A stretch of DNA of 51,192 nt from Lachnospiraceae bacterium (lineage in GTDB: Bacteria; Bacillota; Clostridia; Lachnospirales; Lachnospiraceae). Made by a program: the position numbers and the translations under genes. Below, piece by piece: positions 40,581 to 48,736 of this stretch (the first letter of the stretch is position 1; each line of letters starts with the position of its first letter). The stretch lies in contig JAFWIM010000048.1 in the NCBI GenBank assembly GCA_017514845.1, positions 1 to 51,192 on the forward strand. The letters run 5' to 3'. The notes beneath the pieces are model-generated. The model did no database searches and was not told where the DNA came from. It saw nothing but the letters and a program-made list of their open reading frames with translations.

Positions 40581-41963
40581 ATGCAGATTTACAGAACTTT
40601 TTCAGAGCTTCTTGAGGACTGGTCGCTAAGCAGCGCACCTGCTCTGCTCTACGGCGATCCCATATCCTCAATTTCATACAGCGAGCTTGCCGGACTCATC
40701 CGACGGGAAGCGGAAAACATCCGCAGTGAAAGGGCTGTGCGCCGTCTGATCGTGACAGATCACGAGGTCCGGACCATCGTCAATATTTTCGCCTGTGCCG
40801 TAGCGGGCTGCGATACGGTGCTTGCCGATGAATCTCTCAATGATGAGACGCTGGCCACCATCACAAAAATGGTATGTCCCGACAGTATTCACTGCAGCGA
40901 CAGGGATCTTTATGAGTATCTGTGTGAAAGCAGACCAAAGAAGCCGCATCCGTTCGCGCTTCCCCGTCATAAAGCCGGTGAGGAGGGCTGTCTCATCTTC
41001 TTCACGTCAGGAACTACAAGTAAATCAAAAGCAGTGGTTCTGACACCGCGGTCGCTCCTCCGCTGCACTTACTCCGGTCAGTGTATGCTGTCATGCCATC
41101 CCGACGATGTTCTGCTCTCCGTTCTGCCGTTCTCCCATGTTTTCGGCTTTGTGTGCGGCCTTCTCTGGGGACTCACTTACGGGGCGACAGTCGCTCTCGG
41201 CCGCGGGTCCAAGTACCTTCTTGCCGACTGCGAGCATTTCAGACCGACGATTCTTCCCACCGTTCCGTCGATCATCAGCGTACTTGTTCAGCGCAGGAGC
41301 CTGAACAGGGAACTCTCGACCGTACTCATCGGGGCGGCTCCTCCAAACACCGAGACGACGCTCGCCCTGGGCAACTCAGGCAGAAAAATTTACGTCGGTT
41401 ACGGACTTACAGAGACATCCAGCGGGCTGGCTATCACCAAGAACCTGTCGGAACCGAACGAACTGTATCCATGTCCGGATGTCGACATCTGTATAGAAGC
41501 TGACGGTGAGATCTCGGTGACAACGCCCTGTATGATGGAGGGTTATCTTACATTTGCACCCAAAGAGAGTTTCACTCCTGCCCACGGAAAGCGCTTCTAC
41601 ACCGGCGATCTCGGATTTCTCACAAGAGACGGCGCGCTCGTCCTCACCGGACGAAAAAAGGACCTGCTCATACTGCCGGACGGCACGAAGATCTTCTGCC
41701 CCGACTACGAGGAGGCTCTCGCGCCCATGATCGGGACAGATGACATTGCGCTGGTCCTTAGGGATCACAAGCCCGTACTGATCGTAGGCGGCATGTCATC
41801 GGACCGCTATCAGTCGATCGCCACCGTCGTTGAAGATTTCAACAGCATGAAACCGCACAGCGGGCGCATCTACGACGTCATTCTTCAGGAGGCCCCGCTG
41901 CCCCGCACCTCCGCCGGCAAGCTGCGCCGGTGGCAGGTAGATCCAGATAATAGCAATCTTTAA
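40581..41963 (+). CDS. AMP-forming acyl-CoA synthetase/ligase (ANL superfamily)
   Basis: A 460-residue adenylating enzyme. The ATP motif is LIFFTSGTTSKSKAVVL, then LPFSHVFGFV, the A5 motif YVGYGLTETSSG, the A7 Asp in RFYTGDLGFL, the hinge in LTGRKKDLLILPDGTKIF and the C-terminal Lys in PRTSAGKLRRW. All adenylation motifs are present, though the protein is shorter than most acyl-CoA synthetases. The substrate is unknown; no carrier protein or partner gene is adjacent. A TATAAT box lies at 40542-40547. It ends 7 bp before a family A hairpin. Confidence 0.88.
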   Translation: MQIYRTFSELLEDWSLSSAPALLYGDPISSISYSELAGLIRREAENIRSERAVRRLIVTDHEVRTIVNIFACAVAGCDTVLADESLNDETLATITKMVCPDSIHCSDRDLYEYLCESRPKKPHPFALPRHKAGEEGCLIFFTSGTTSKSKAVVLTPRSLLRCTYSGQCMLSCHPDDVLLSVLPFSHVFGFVCGLLWGLTYGATVALGRGSKYLLADCEHFRPTILPTVPSIISVLVQRRSLNRELSTVLIGAAPPNTETTLALGNSGRKIYVGYGLTETSSGLAITKNLSEPNELYPCPDVDICIEADGEISVTTPCMMEGYLTFAPKESFTPAHGKRFYTGDLGFLTRDGALVLTGRKKDLLILPDGTKIFCPDYEEALAPMIGTDDIALVLRDHKPVLIVGGMSSDRYQSIATVVEDFNSMKPHSGRIYDVILQEAPLPRTSAGKLRRWQVDPDNSNL

Positions 41964-41969
41964 TATCAA

Positions 41970-42068
41970 GGGGCTGCCGCGTTAAACTGCGTCACCACTA
42001 AATATGGCAGACATTTGCAAATAATGTCTGCCATATTTAGTGGTAGCGCGCCTTAATGCGACAGCCCC
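41970..42068. repeat. Long hairpin repeat, copy 3 (family A)
   Basis: Outer arms GGGGCTGCCGCGTTAA and TTAATGCGACAGCCCC. The inner stem is at least 19 bp and perfect (ACCACTAAATATGGCAGAC with its complement) around ATTTGCAAATAAT. It lies between the convergent ligase and ABC exporter genes, so it should terminate both. Confidence 0.8.
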
Positions 42069-42072
42069 ATTA

Positions 42073-44031
42073 TTATTCATACAGGCCGTCATCCCAGACG
42101 GTCCCGTCCCATCCTTTTTCCCGGTTCCCCTCCACCTCGAGGGCCTTTTTGAACTGTGTCTCGTAGAGTTCGGTGTACACACCTCCCTTTTCGACCAGGA
42201 CTTCGTGCTCACCCCGCTCAACAATCTCTCCGTCCTTGACGACAAGGATCTCGTCCGCCGCAAGAATCGTGGAAAGTCTGTGGGCAATGAGGATACTCGT
42301 GCGCGACGCGATCAGCGGATCGATTGCTTCCTGGATCTTATTCTCCGAGATAGAATCAAGCGCGGACGTCGCCTCGTCGAAGACCAGAAGCGCGGGATCT
42401 TTCAGGAGCACCCTCGCGATCGAGATTCTCTGCTTCTCGCCGCCCGACAGCTTGAGCCCTCTGTTTCCGACCATCGTGTCGAGACCGAGCTCCTGTTTTT
42501 CTATGAAGTCGTAGATATTTGCCTTTTGGCAGGCCTCAATGAGATCGGCTTCGGTCGCGTCCGGGTTGGCGTACAGGAGATTATCGCGTATCGTGCCGTT
42601 AAAGAGATAAGTCTCCTGAGATACTATTCCGATGTTTCTACGCAACCATTCAAGATCGATCCTGCGCACATCCACTCCCTCGAACTTTACGCATCCACCT
42701 GTGACATCATACATTCTCGGTATAAGATTGATCATAGTGCTTTTGCCCGAACCCGAAGGGCCGACGATTGCCACCGAATGACCGCTCTCAAGAGAGAAGC
42801 TCACATCCTTAAGGATCCTGCGTTCGGGTTCATAATAAAACTCGACATGCTCGAAATCCACCCGGCCCGTTGCCTCCTTCGGTATGACGGCGTCCGGAGG
42901 GCTCTCGATCTCCACCGGCATGTCATAATAGTCGAAGATCCTTGTGAACATGGCCATAGACCGTATCCAGTCGACCTGGATATTGAGCAGCTGGTTGACC
43001 GGGCCGTACATCTTGCCGAGCAGAGCTACTAAAACTGTGATATCACCGACAGTCAGGCTGGAGTCGTATTTCATCATGAGAATTCCGCCGACTAGATAGA
43101 GCAGCATGGGTCCGATGCTTGCAAATGTAGATATGGCCACCATGAACCACCTGCCCGCCATGCTCTCTTTGATGTTGAGACCGATCATCTTCTTATTTGC
43201 AGCCTCATATTTCTCATACTCCGCCTGCTCCTTGCCGAACAGCTTTACCAGCTGCTGCCCGCTGACGGACAGGGTTTCGTTCAGTATGCCGTTGATCTCG
43301 TCATTGCACTCCTGTGATTCCCGGGTAAGATCCCATCTGGTCTTACCGGCCCTGCGGGTGGGGATCACAAAGAGCGGAATAATCAGCACACCGACCGTCG
43401 CGAGGATCCAGTTCTCCCGGTACATGACGACGACAGCCACCGTCAGTGTGATGGCATTGGAAAGAATGCTGGTCATCGTATTCGTGATCGTGCGCTGCAC
43501 GCCGTCTATATCGCTTGTCATGCGGGTGATGATGTCGCCCTGGTTGTTGGTCGTGAAAAAGCGCTGCGACATTTTCTGCAGATGGCGGTACATTTTGTTT
43601 CGCATATCGAACGTGATGTGCTGCGCGATCCATGTGTTGAGATAGCTCTCCAGCACGCCGATCAGGTTGGCTGCAAATGTGACCGCGAGGGACAGCAGGA
43701 TCAGTCTGATCAGCGCTTCCATGTCCCTGGCAATCAGGCCTTCATCAATGATCCGTCCTGTCAGTACCGACGGAGCCAACGTAAAGATCGACGACACCAG
43801 AATGGCCGCAAGGACCAGGACCATCTGTTTCCAGTATGGCTTCAAATAGGAAAATATCCTTATTATGAGTTCTTTTGTTACCTTCGGGGCGGCCGCTTTC
43901 TCCTCCTCTGTGAGGTAGCGCCCCCCCCCTTCCTCCTCCAGGTCCTCCCGGTCCGGCCATACATTTGCCTCCCTTCTCGCAATCTGCTTCCGATCGTTAT
44001 CCCTTGCCTGCAGTCTGTTTTCGGTCACCAT
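42073..44031 (-). CDS. ABC exporter, fused membrane and ATPase domains (ABCB/MdlB type)
   Basis: A 652-residue half-transporter that works as a dimer. Six helices span residues about 65-370. The nucleotide-binding domain has Walker A GPSGSGKST, Q-loop SQETYLFNGTIRDNL, signature LSGGEKQRISIARVLL, Walker B LLVFDEATSALD and the H-loop ILIAHRLST. The N-terminal 50 residues are unusual: they span half of a 60-bp duplicated segment and a G9 run (43921-43929 on the plus strand) encoding Gly35-37. The ATG at 44031 lacks a clear ribosome binding site, so translation may be coupled to the gene 48 bp upstream. The cargo is unknown. Confidence 0.9.
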   Translation of the reverse strand: MVTENRLQARDNDRKQIARREANVWPDREDLEEEGGGRYLTEEEKAAAPKVTKELIIRIFSYLKPYWKQMVLVLAAILVSSIFTLAPSVLTGRIIDEGLIARDMEALIRLILLSLAVTFAANLIGVLESYLNTWIAQHITFDMRNKMYRHLQKMSQRFFTTNNQGDIITRMTSDIDGVQRTITNTMTSILSNAITLTVAVVVMYRENWILATVGVLIIPLFVIPTRRAGKTRWDLTRESQECNDEINGILNETLSVSGQQLVKLFGKEQAEYEKYEAANKKMIGLNIKESMAGRWFMVAISTFASIGPMLLYLVGGILMMKYDSSLTVGDITVLVALLGKMYGPVNQLLNIQVDWIRSMAMFTRIFDYYDMPVEIESPPDAVIPKEATGRVDFEHVEFYYEPERRILKDVSFSLESGHSVAIVGPSGSGKSTMINLIPRMYDVTGGCVKFEGVDVRRIDLEWLRRNIGIVSQETYLFNGTIRDNLLYANPDATEADLIEACQKANIYDFIEKQELGLDTMVGNRGLKLSGGEKQRISIARVLLKDPALLVFDEATSALDSISENKIQEAIDPLIASRTSILIAHRLSTILAADEILVVKDGEIVERGEHEVLVEKGGVYTELYETQFKKALEVEGNREKGWDGTVWDDGLYE

Positions 44032-44074
44032 CGTGCCCGCAATCTGCTTCCAGGCGCTATCCGTGCCCTCGATC
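43921..44074 (-). repeat. G9 tract and 60-bp tandem repeat at the start of the ABC exporter gene
   Basis: CGCAATCTGCTTCC occurs at 43978 and again at 44038 on the plus strand, exactly 60 bp apart, with similarity continuing about 40 bp (GTTATCC..TGCC versus GCTATCC..TGCC). Nearer the gene body a run of nine C (G on the coding strand) lies at 43921-43929. Both are features that change length easily. Confidence 0.7.
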
Positions 44075-44078
44075 TGCC

Positions 44079-46103
44079 TCAGAACTGTGGCTTTTCCTCG
44101 TCAGGGACGTCGTCGATGATCCTGCCCTTTTCGACGTTCGGGCAGATAAAGTTATTGTAAGCATACTCCCAAAGTTTCTCCGAGCCGGACTTTGAGCGCC
44201 CATTCCTCCCAAGGACCTGTGAGAGTTTCACACCGTGCTCGACCCATGAGATCCCATCCGTCGCATTGTTGAGCATAAGCGGCTGAAAATTATCCAGCGC
44301 ACGGGCGAATTTGGCTTCAGGCGTCTCCCATGCTTCGAATTCGTCCCAGATCGCCCTCATTTTCACGCCAACATCCTCCGGAAGAAGTCCGAAAATGCGG
44401 TCCGCCGCCGCAAGCTCCCTCTCCGCCTGGCTTTCTCTGGCAGCCTCATCGTAGGCGTACGTATCGCCGGCGTCTATTTCCACGAGATCGTGGATAAGGA
44501 CCATGAGCATAGTTTTTGCCACGTCGATTTTTTCATTTGCATAATCCGCAAGGAGCCATGCCATTATGGCCATATGCCACGCGTGTTCAGCGTCATTTTC
44601 CTTTCGCACACCGTCCGACAGATACGTCTGCCTGCCGATGAACTTATCCTTGTCGATCTCCAGAATAAATTTAAAGAAGCTATCCAATCTCTCCTTGTCA
44701 GCCAATTTTAAGAACTCCTTTCTGACATCTCCCATCATGTACAGCGAGCCGCAGGCTACGACCGGTCCTCCGCCCGCAAGGAGCAGAGCGCGTTTTACAC
44801 CGTCCGCGATGCTTTTTTCTGCAAATGCAGCCACTTCAAGACCACCTGCATCCCTCCGTTCGCTCCGCTTACCGGTAAGCTCCCCGGCGCGCTGCCCGCA
44901 CTGTGCGTTGCCTGCCGACATCCGGATGATGTCCGTCAGATCCTCCGCGGGAAGGGCTCTCGGATTGTCAGGCGCAACGCAGACAAAGGCCTTTGCGTGG
45001 GGGAGCAAATATTTCAGCATTTTATCGTACTCCTTATCCGCCAGGACTCCCATGAGAAATACGATCTTCTTATCCGGAAGCAATGCGGACAGGTTGTCCT
45101 CGAGGGCTTCGATGCACTGGGGATTGTGGGAACCGTCAAGAATGAAAAGCGGCTTTTCGCACAGGATCTCGAACCTTGCCGGCCACGAGACTGTGCCAAG
45201 GCCTTCTCTGACAGCTGTCTCGGGTATGCTCCAGCCCTTCTTACTCAGTTTCCCGATGATCTCAAGCACCATGACCGCATTAGATATCTGATGCCTGCCG
45301 GGCAGCGCTGTGAAAAGATTTCTGTATTCATGCCAGGAAAACATCTGTCCCTGCACTCTGCCCTTTGCTGCTTCGGTCGGCTGTCTCACCGATCCGGTAT
45401 CTGTCACCCCCTCCGGTATCACAGAATCCAGATCCGCCCTGCATAAGTAAGCTCCCCGCTCCCGGCATACGGTCCGGTAAACATCCTCCGCCTCGCTGTC
45501 CACAGGGTATGTGACCACATAGCAGCCCTTTTTAATTATGCCGGCCTTCTCAAAGGCAATTTTCTCCAGCGTATCTCCGAGGAACTGCGTGTGCTCGAGG
45601 CTCAGATTTACGATCGCGCAGACATCGGGGGCCGGAATAATGTTTGTGGAGTCAAGTCTTCCTCCCATTCCGACTTCCATGATGACGATGTCGCATCCCG
45701 CATATGCAAATGCTGCAAATGCCGCCATCGTCAATATCTCGAACTCCGTCGGCTTGTCCTCCATCTCGGAAAGACCCGGCATATCGCCGCAGACAGCTGT
45801 CCGCACCTCTTCCACCGCTCTGCAGAAGTCACTCTCCGATATATTCTGCCCGCCGATCCTGATGCTCTCGAGAATAGATTCAAGGTAGGGGGAGGTGAAC
45901 ATGCCGGTCTTATACCCCGCTGCCCGAAGAACAGATTCCAGCATGGCGCACGTGGATCCCTTGCCGTTCGTCCCCGCGACGTGGATATATCGAAGTGTAT
46001 TCTCAGGATGACCCATCCGTTCCGCCATCTCACGCATTCGCGATAGACCGAGCCGGCTTCCGTGCCACCGATTCATAAAATCCAGAGCTTCCTTAAACGT
46101 CAT
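44079..46103 (-). CDS. folC: Folylpolyglutamate/dihydrofolate synthase fused to an HD-domain hydrolase
   Basis: A 674-residue protein. Residues 1 to about 465 are FolC: ATP loop HVAGTNGKGST (41-51), GMFTSPYLESILESI, MEVGMGGRLDSTN, LEHTQFLGDTLEKIAFEKAG, LDGSHNPQCIEAL and the usual C-terminal ACGSLYMMGDVR. It adds glutamates to folates. Residues about 467-674 are an HD_3/YfbR-like hydrolase: NDAEHAWHMAIMAW (His507), MVLIHDLVEIDAGDT (His538-Asp539), acting perhaps on nucleotides. No stop separates them. An internal AAAGGAG and TTG at 44705 could also make the HD part alone. The start at 46103 is set by TGAGGA upstream. Confidence 0.88.
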   Translation of the reverse strand: MTFKEALDFMNRWHGSRLGLSRMREMAERMGHPENTLRYIHVAGTNGKGSTCAMLESVLRAAGYKTGMFTSPYLESILESIRIGGQNISESDFCRAVEEVRTAVCGDMPGLSEMEDKPTEFEILTMAAFAAFAYAGCDIVIMEVGMGGRLDSTNIIPAPDVCAIVNLSLEHTQFLGDTLEKIAFEKAGIIKKGCYVVTYPVDSEAEDVYRTVCRERGAYLCRADLDSVIPEGVTDTGSVRQPTEAAKGRVQGQMFSWHEYRNLFTALPGRHQISNAVMVLEIIGKLSKKGWSIPETAVREGLGTVSWPARFEILCEKPLFILDGSHNPQCIEALEDNLSALLPDKKIVFLMGVLADKEYDKMLKYLLPHAKAFVCVAPDNPRALPAEDLTDIIRMSAGNAQCGQRAGELTGKRSERRDAGGLEVAAFAEKSIADGVKRALLLAGGGPVVACGSLYMMGDVRKEFLKLADKERLDSFFKFILEIDKDKFIGRQTYLSDGVRKENDAEHAWHMAIMAWLLADYANEKIDVAKTMLMVLIHDLVEIDAGDTYAYDEAARESQAERELAAADRIFGLLPEDVGVKMRAIWDEFEAWETPEAKFARALDNFQPLMLNNATDGISWVEHGVKLSQVLGRNGRSKSGSEKLWEYAYNNFICPNVEKGRIIDDVPDEEKPQF

Positions 46104-46142
46104 ATTCTTCTTCCTCAGACTTCTTTGCATCCCACCGCCTTT

Positions 46143-46220
46143 AGCCGGCATGGCATCTCACCGCCCACAGCCGGCATGGCATCTCACCGCATGCAGCCGG
46201 CATGGCATCTCACACTGAGC
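46143..46220. repeat. 26-bp tandem repeat, three copies
   Basis: AGCCGGCATGGCATCTCACC begins at 46143, 46169 and 46195, each unit 26 bp; the third unit diverges at its end. A degenerate fourth unit (GCATCCCACCGCC) precedes them at about 46128. It lies in the leader between the Nudix gene and folC and rules out the longer folC start at 46151. Confidence 0.9.
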
Positions 46221-46241
46221 AGTCTTTGCACCGCTGCTGTC

Positions 46242-46802
46242 TCAGTCCTTGCTACTATCTCTGCCGATTTTTGCAGCATAGGCCATAATACCGGCTACTG
46301 TCTTCGCGTCCTGGATCTCACCCGCATAGATTTTCTCCGTGAGAATTTCGAGCGGGAATGCCTCAACATTGATCTCTTCAGCTTCATCGAGGTGCTGCCC
46401 GTCCGCGGGAACGAGATCCTCGGCAAGGTAGCCGTCGGTGAACTCGCTGCAGTAGGCGACCGCCGTCTTCAGCTTGATCAGCGGGCTGATCTTATCGCTT
46501 GTGTAGCCGGTCTCCTCGCGGAGTTCGCGGGCTGCGGTGTCGGCGGTATCCTCGGTCAGGGAATCTCTTGCTCCCGCGGGTAATTCCAGCGTCTCGCGGT
46601 CAATGGCCGGTCTCATCTGATGGATCATGAGGATCTTTCCGTCCGGCAGCACCGGCACAATACAGGCCCCACCGCGGGGGTGGTCAATAAAATCCCATTG
46701 TTCGATTTTTCCGTCCGGAAGCTCCATGGTGTCCCTGTAAAATGTGAGGACGCCGCCCTTGTAGGCCAGTTTCCTGTCGAGTCGTCTCAATTTATGTTCC
46801 AT
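46242..46802 (-). CDS. nudF: Nudix hydrolase, ADP-ribose pyrophosphatase-like
   Basis: A 186-residue Nudix protein of the NudF/ADPRase type. The N-terminal swapped strand region is followed by GGACIVPVLPDGKILMIHQMRP, LELPAGARDSLTED and RELREETGYTSD. The Nudix box has one extra residue between the first Gly and Glu (GARDSLTE rather than the usual five-residue gap); the catalytic REL-EE core is intact. Such enzymes cleave ADP-ribose to AMP and ribose-5-phosphate. No strong ribosome binding site precedes the ATG. It lies upstream of folC and may be cotranscribed. Confidence 0.88.
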   Translation of the reverse strand: MEHKLRRLDRKLAYKGGVLTFYRDTMELPDGKIEQWDFIDHPRGGACIVPVLPDGKILMIHQMRPAIDRETLELPAGARDSLTEDTADTAARELREETGYTSDKISPLIKLKTAVAYCSEFTDGYLAEDLVPADGQHLDEAEEINVEAFPLEILTEKIYAGEIQDAKTVAGIMAYAAKIGRDSSKD

Positions 46803-46837
46803 TTATGTGTCCGCAATCCTCTCTTTATATTGACAAA

Positions 46838-46914
46838 GGGGGCCGTCATCGACAGCCCCCTCATGGTCGCAAATTAAGTGTCGCTCTATGACTCTTCCTA
46901 AGGAGCAGAGTCAT
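46838..46914. terminator. Hairpins between the PPK2 and Nudix genes
   Basis: GGGGGC/GCCCCC (46840-46861) forms a strong stem with TTTG after it on the minus strand, suitable as the PPK2 terminator. A second stem ATGACTCT/AGAGTCAT lies at 46888-46914, immediately after the PPK2 stop codon. Confidence 0.65.
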
Positions 46915-46917
46915 TAT

Positions 46918-48399
46918 TTATTTTTTATTCTTGCATGCTTTGTTCAGCTCGTCGACGACGATCTGAAGCGCTTTAATTCTGGCATACTTCTTGTCGACAG
47001 ATTCAAGAATGTACCACGGAGCATTGACCGTGCTCGTCTTCTGGAGCATCTCGTTGATCGCGTCAACATAGAGATCCCATTTCTCGCGGTTTCTCCAGTC
47101 CTCATCGGTGATCTTCCACTGCTTCTCCGGTGTATTCTGACGATCTGTAAATCTCTCAAGCTGGGTCTGATTGTCAATCTGTACCCAGAACTTGATGACG
47201 ACTGCACCCCAGTCCGTGAGCTCACGCTCGAACTCATTCATCTCGTTGTAAGCTCTCTGCCAGTCGTTCTCGGTGCAGAATCCCTCGAGACGCTCTACCA
47301 TGACACGGCCGTACCAGGTGCGGTCGAAGATGGTGATGTGTCCGGTCTTCGGAAGCCTGTTCCAGAATCTCCACAGATAATGGCGGGCTTTCTCGTGCGG
47401 CTCCGGGCTGGCGATCGGCTCAACGACATAGCCGCGGGGATCCAGCGCTGCGGTGATTCTCTTGATATTGCCGCCCTTGCCGGCCGCATCCATGCCCTCG
47501 TAGGCGATGATGACCGGTATCTTCTTGCGATACAGCTTGTTGTGAAGAGCGCGAAGCTCGCCCTGCAGACGGTCGAGTTCTTTCTTGTACTCTTCGTCCG
47601 TCAAAGATTTGCTGAGATCAACTTCATCAAGAAGCGGCATCGGCTTCAGCGGGAATGTATTCTGCAGGATCGGAACAGCCAGCGAATGATTCTTGATGGC
47701 TGTGTCTATGCCCAGATTCAGGAACTGAAGGACCTGAAGCTCTGCCCACTTCTTGTTCTTGGCATCGATGATGTACCACGGAACATTTGAACGGTTCGTA
47801 TCCTCAAGGTACTTATTGTACACATCGAGGCACTTATCATAATGCTCATTCTCCCAGAGATCTTCCTTATCGACGCGCCACTTTGTATTCTTGTCCGCGA
47901 GGAGAAGATCCAGCCTCTTCTTCTGCTCCTTCTTGCTAATGTGGAAGAAGAACTTCATGACAAGATAGCCGTTGTCTGTAAGCTGGCGCTCTGTGATGTT
48001 AATGCTCTTGATTCTCTTTGCGTACGTCTCCTCGTCGATGGTCCCTTCGAGCACGCCGTCCGTGACTTCTTCCATCCAGCATGTGTCAAAGAACTTGAAC
48101 TTACCGGCTTCCGGGATTTCAAGGAAATAGCGGTACAGGAACGGTTTTCTCTTCTCCTCTTCCGTCGGTTCTGAATCCATCGTAGCTACCCTGAAGAAGC
48201 GCGGGTCGATACTCTTTATTACTTCTCCCATCACGCTTCCCTTACCAGCGCTGCCCCAGCCTTCGAAAATGACCATGACCGGGAGTTTGGCCTCCTTGAT
48301 TCTCATCTGGTTGGCAGCGAGCTTGGCCTGTTCGACCTTCAGCGCAGCTTTAACGGCTTCCTTGTCCGGCTGCGCTGACTTGACAAAATTTTTCAGCAT
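46918..48399 (-). CDS. pap: Two-domain polyphosphate kinase 2 / polyphosphate:AMP phosphotransferase
   Basis: A 493-residue protein with two PPK2 domains in tandem. The first has Walker A FEGWGSAGKGS (45-55) but FDTCWMEEV where the active motif is FDRTWYGRV. The second (from about residue 295) has YEGMDAAGKGG, EPHEKARHYLWRFW and FDRTWYGRVMVERL, all intact. This is the pattern of class II PPK2 (Pap), which phosphorylates AMP to ADP with polyphosphate; the N-terminal half is structural. GGAGG precedes the ATG. It forms a single-gene unit between dihydroorotase and the Nudix gene. Confidence 0.93.
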   Translation of the reverse strand: MLKNFVKSAQPDKEAVKAALKVEQAKLAANQMRIKEAKLPVMVIFEGWGSAGKGSVMGEVIKSIDPRFFRVATMDSEPTEEEKRKPFLYRYFLEIPEAGKFKFFDTCWMEEVTDGVLEGTIDEETYAKRIKSINITERQLTDNGYLVMKFFFHISKKEQKKRLDLLLADKNTKWRVDKEDLWENEHYDKCLDVYNKYLEDTNRSNVPWYIIDAKNKKWAELQVLQFLNLGIDTAIKNHSLAVPILQNTFPLKPMPLLDEVDLSKSLTDEEYKKELDRLQGELRALHNKLYRKKIPVIIAYEGMDAAGKGGNIKRITAALDPRGYVVEPIASPEPHEKARHYLWRFWNRLPKTGHITIFDRTWYGRVMVERLEGFCTENDWQRAYNEMNEFERELTDWGAVVIKFWVQIDNQTQLERFTDRQNTPEKQWKITDEDWRNREKWDLYVDAINEMLQKTSTVNAPWYILESVDKKYARIKALQIVVDELNKACKNKK

Positions 48400-48529
48400 A
48401 AATGCCTCCTATATTATATAAGTGTTTTTATTTGAAAAGAACAGATTCATTGTTAAAATTGTAGCATACTGTCACATCCTATACCAGTACTTTTGTGACT
48501 TTCAGACAATGCATCTTGGCGGCTGATAT

Positions 48530-48736
48530 ATATCAAATTACATTTGTGCTCGAAGCTTATACCGCATCACTGCTATGCTCCGGAAGCTGCGTATGTAATC
48601 ATGATCGAAGCCGCCACTGCTTCACGCCATATTCCGGCCGCAGCATGTGTAATCATGCCAGTCTGTACACCCGAAGATACCGCAGCGGTTCACAACTCAG
48701 CCTCCGTGCTTGTGTAATCACGCTATTCTGTACACC
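48530..48736 (-). repeat. Degenerate tandem duplications of the pyrC 3' end
   Basis: The minus strand at 48736-48711 reads GTGTACAGAATAGCGTGA, the last pyrC codons, stop and TTACACA. At 48671-48646 it recurs as GTGTACAGACTGGCATGA, also followed by TTACACA, 65 bp away, encoding the same VYR-hydrophobic-A-stop. A third, weaker copy (CATGATTACATA) ends at 48592, and the stretches between share CGAAG..ACCGCA blocks. These repeats fill most of the 318-bp gap between pyrC and the PPK2 gene; no gene is seen in it. Confidence 0.7.

Noticed and set aside
43921-43929. Frameshift or pseudogene in the ABC exporter caused by the G run
   Set aside because: As given, nine G keep the frame open through all transporter motifs, so the gene is reported as intact and only potentially variable.
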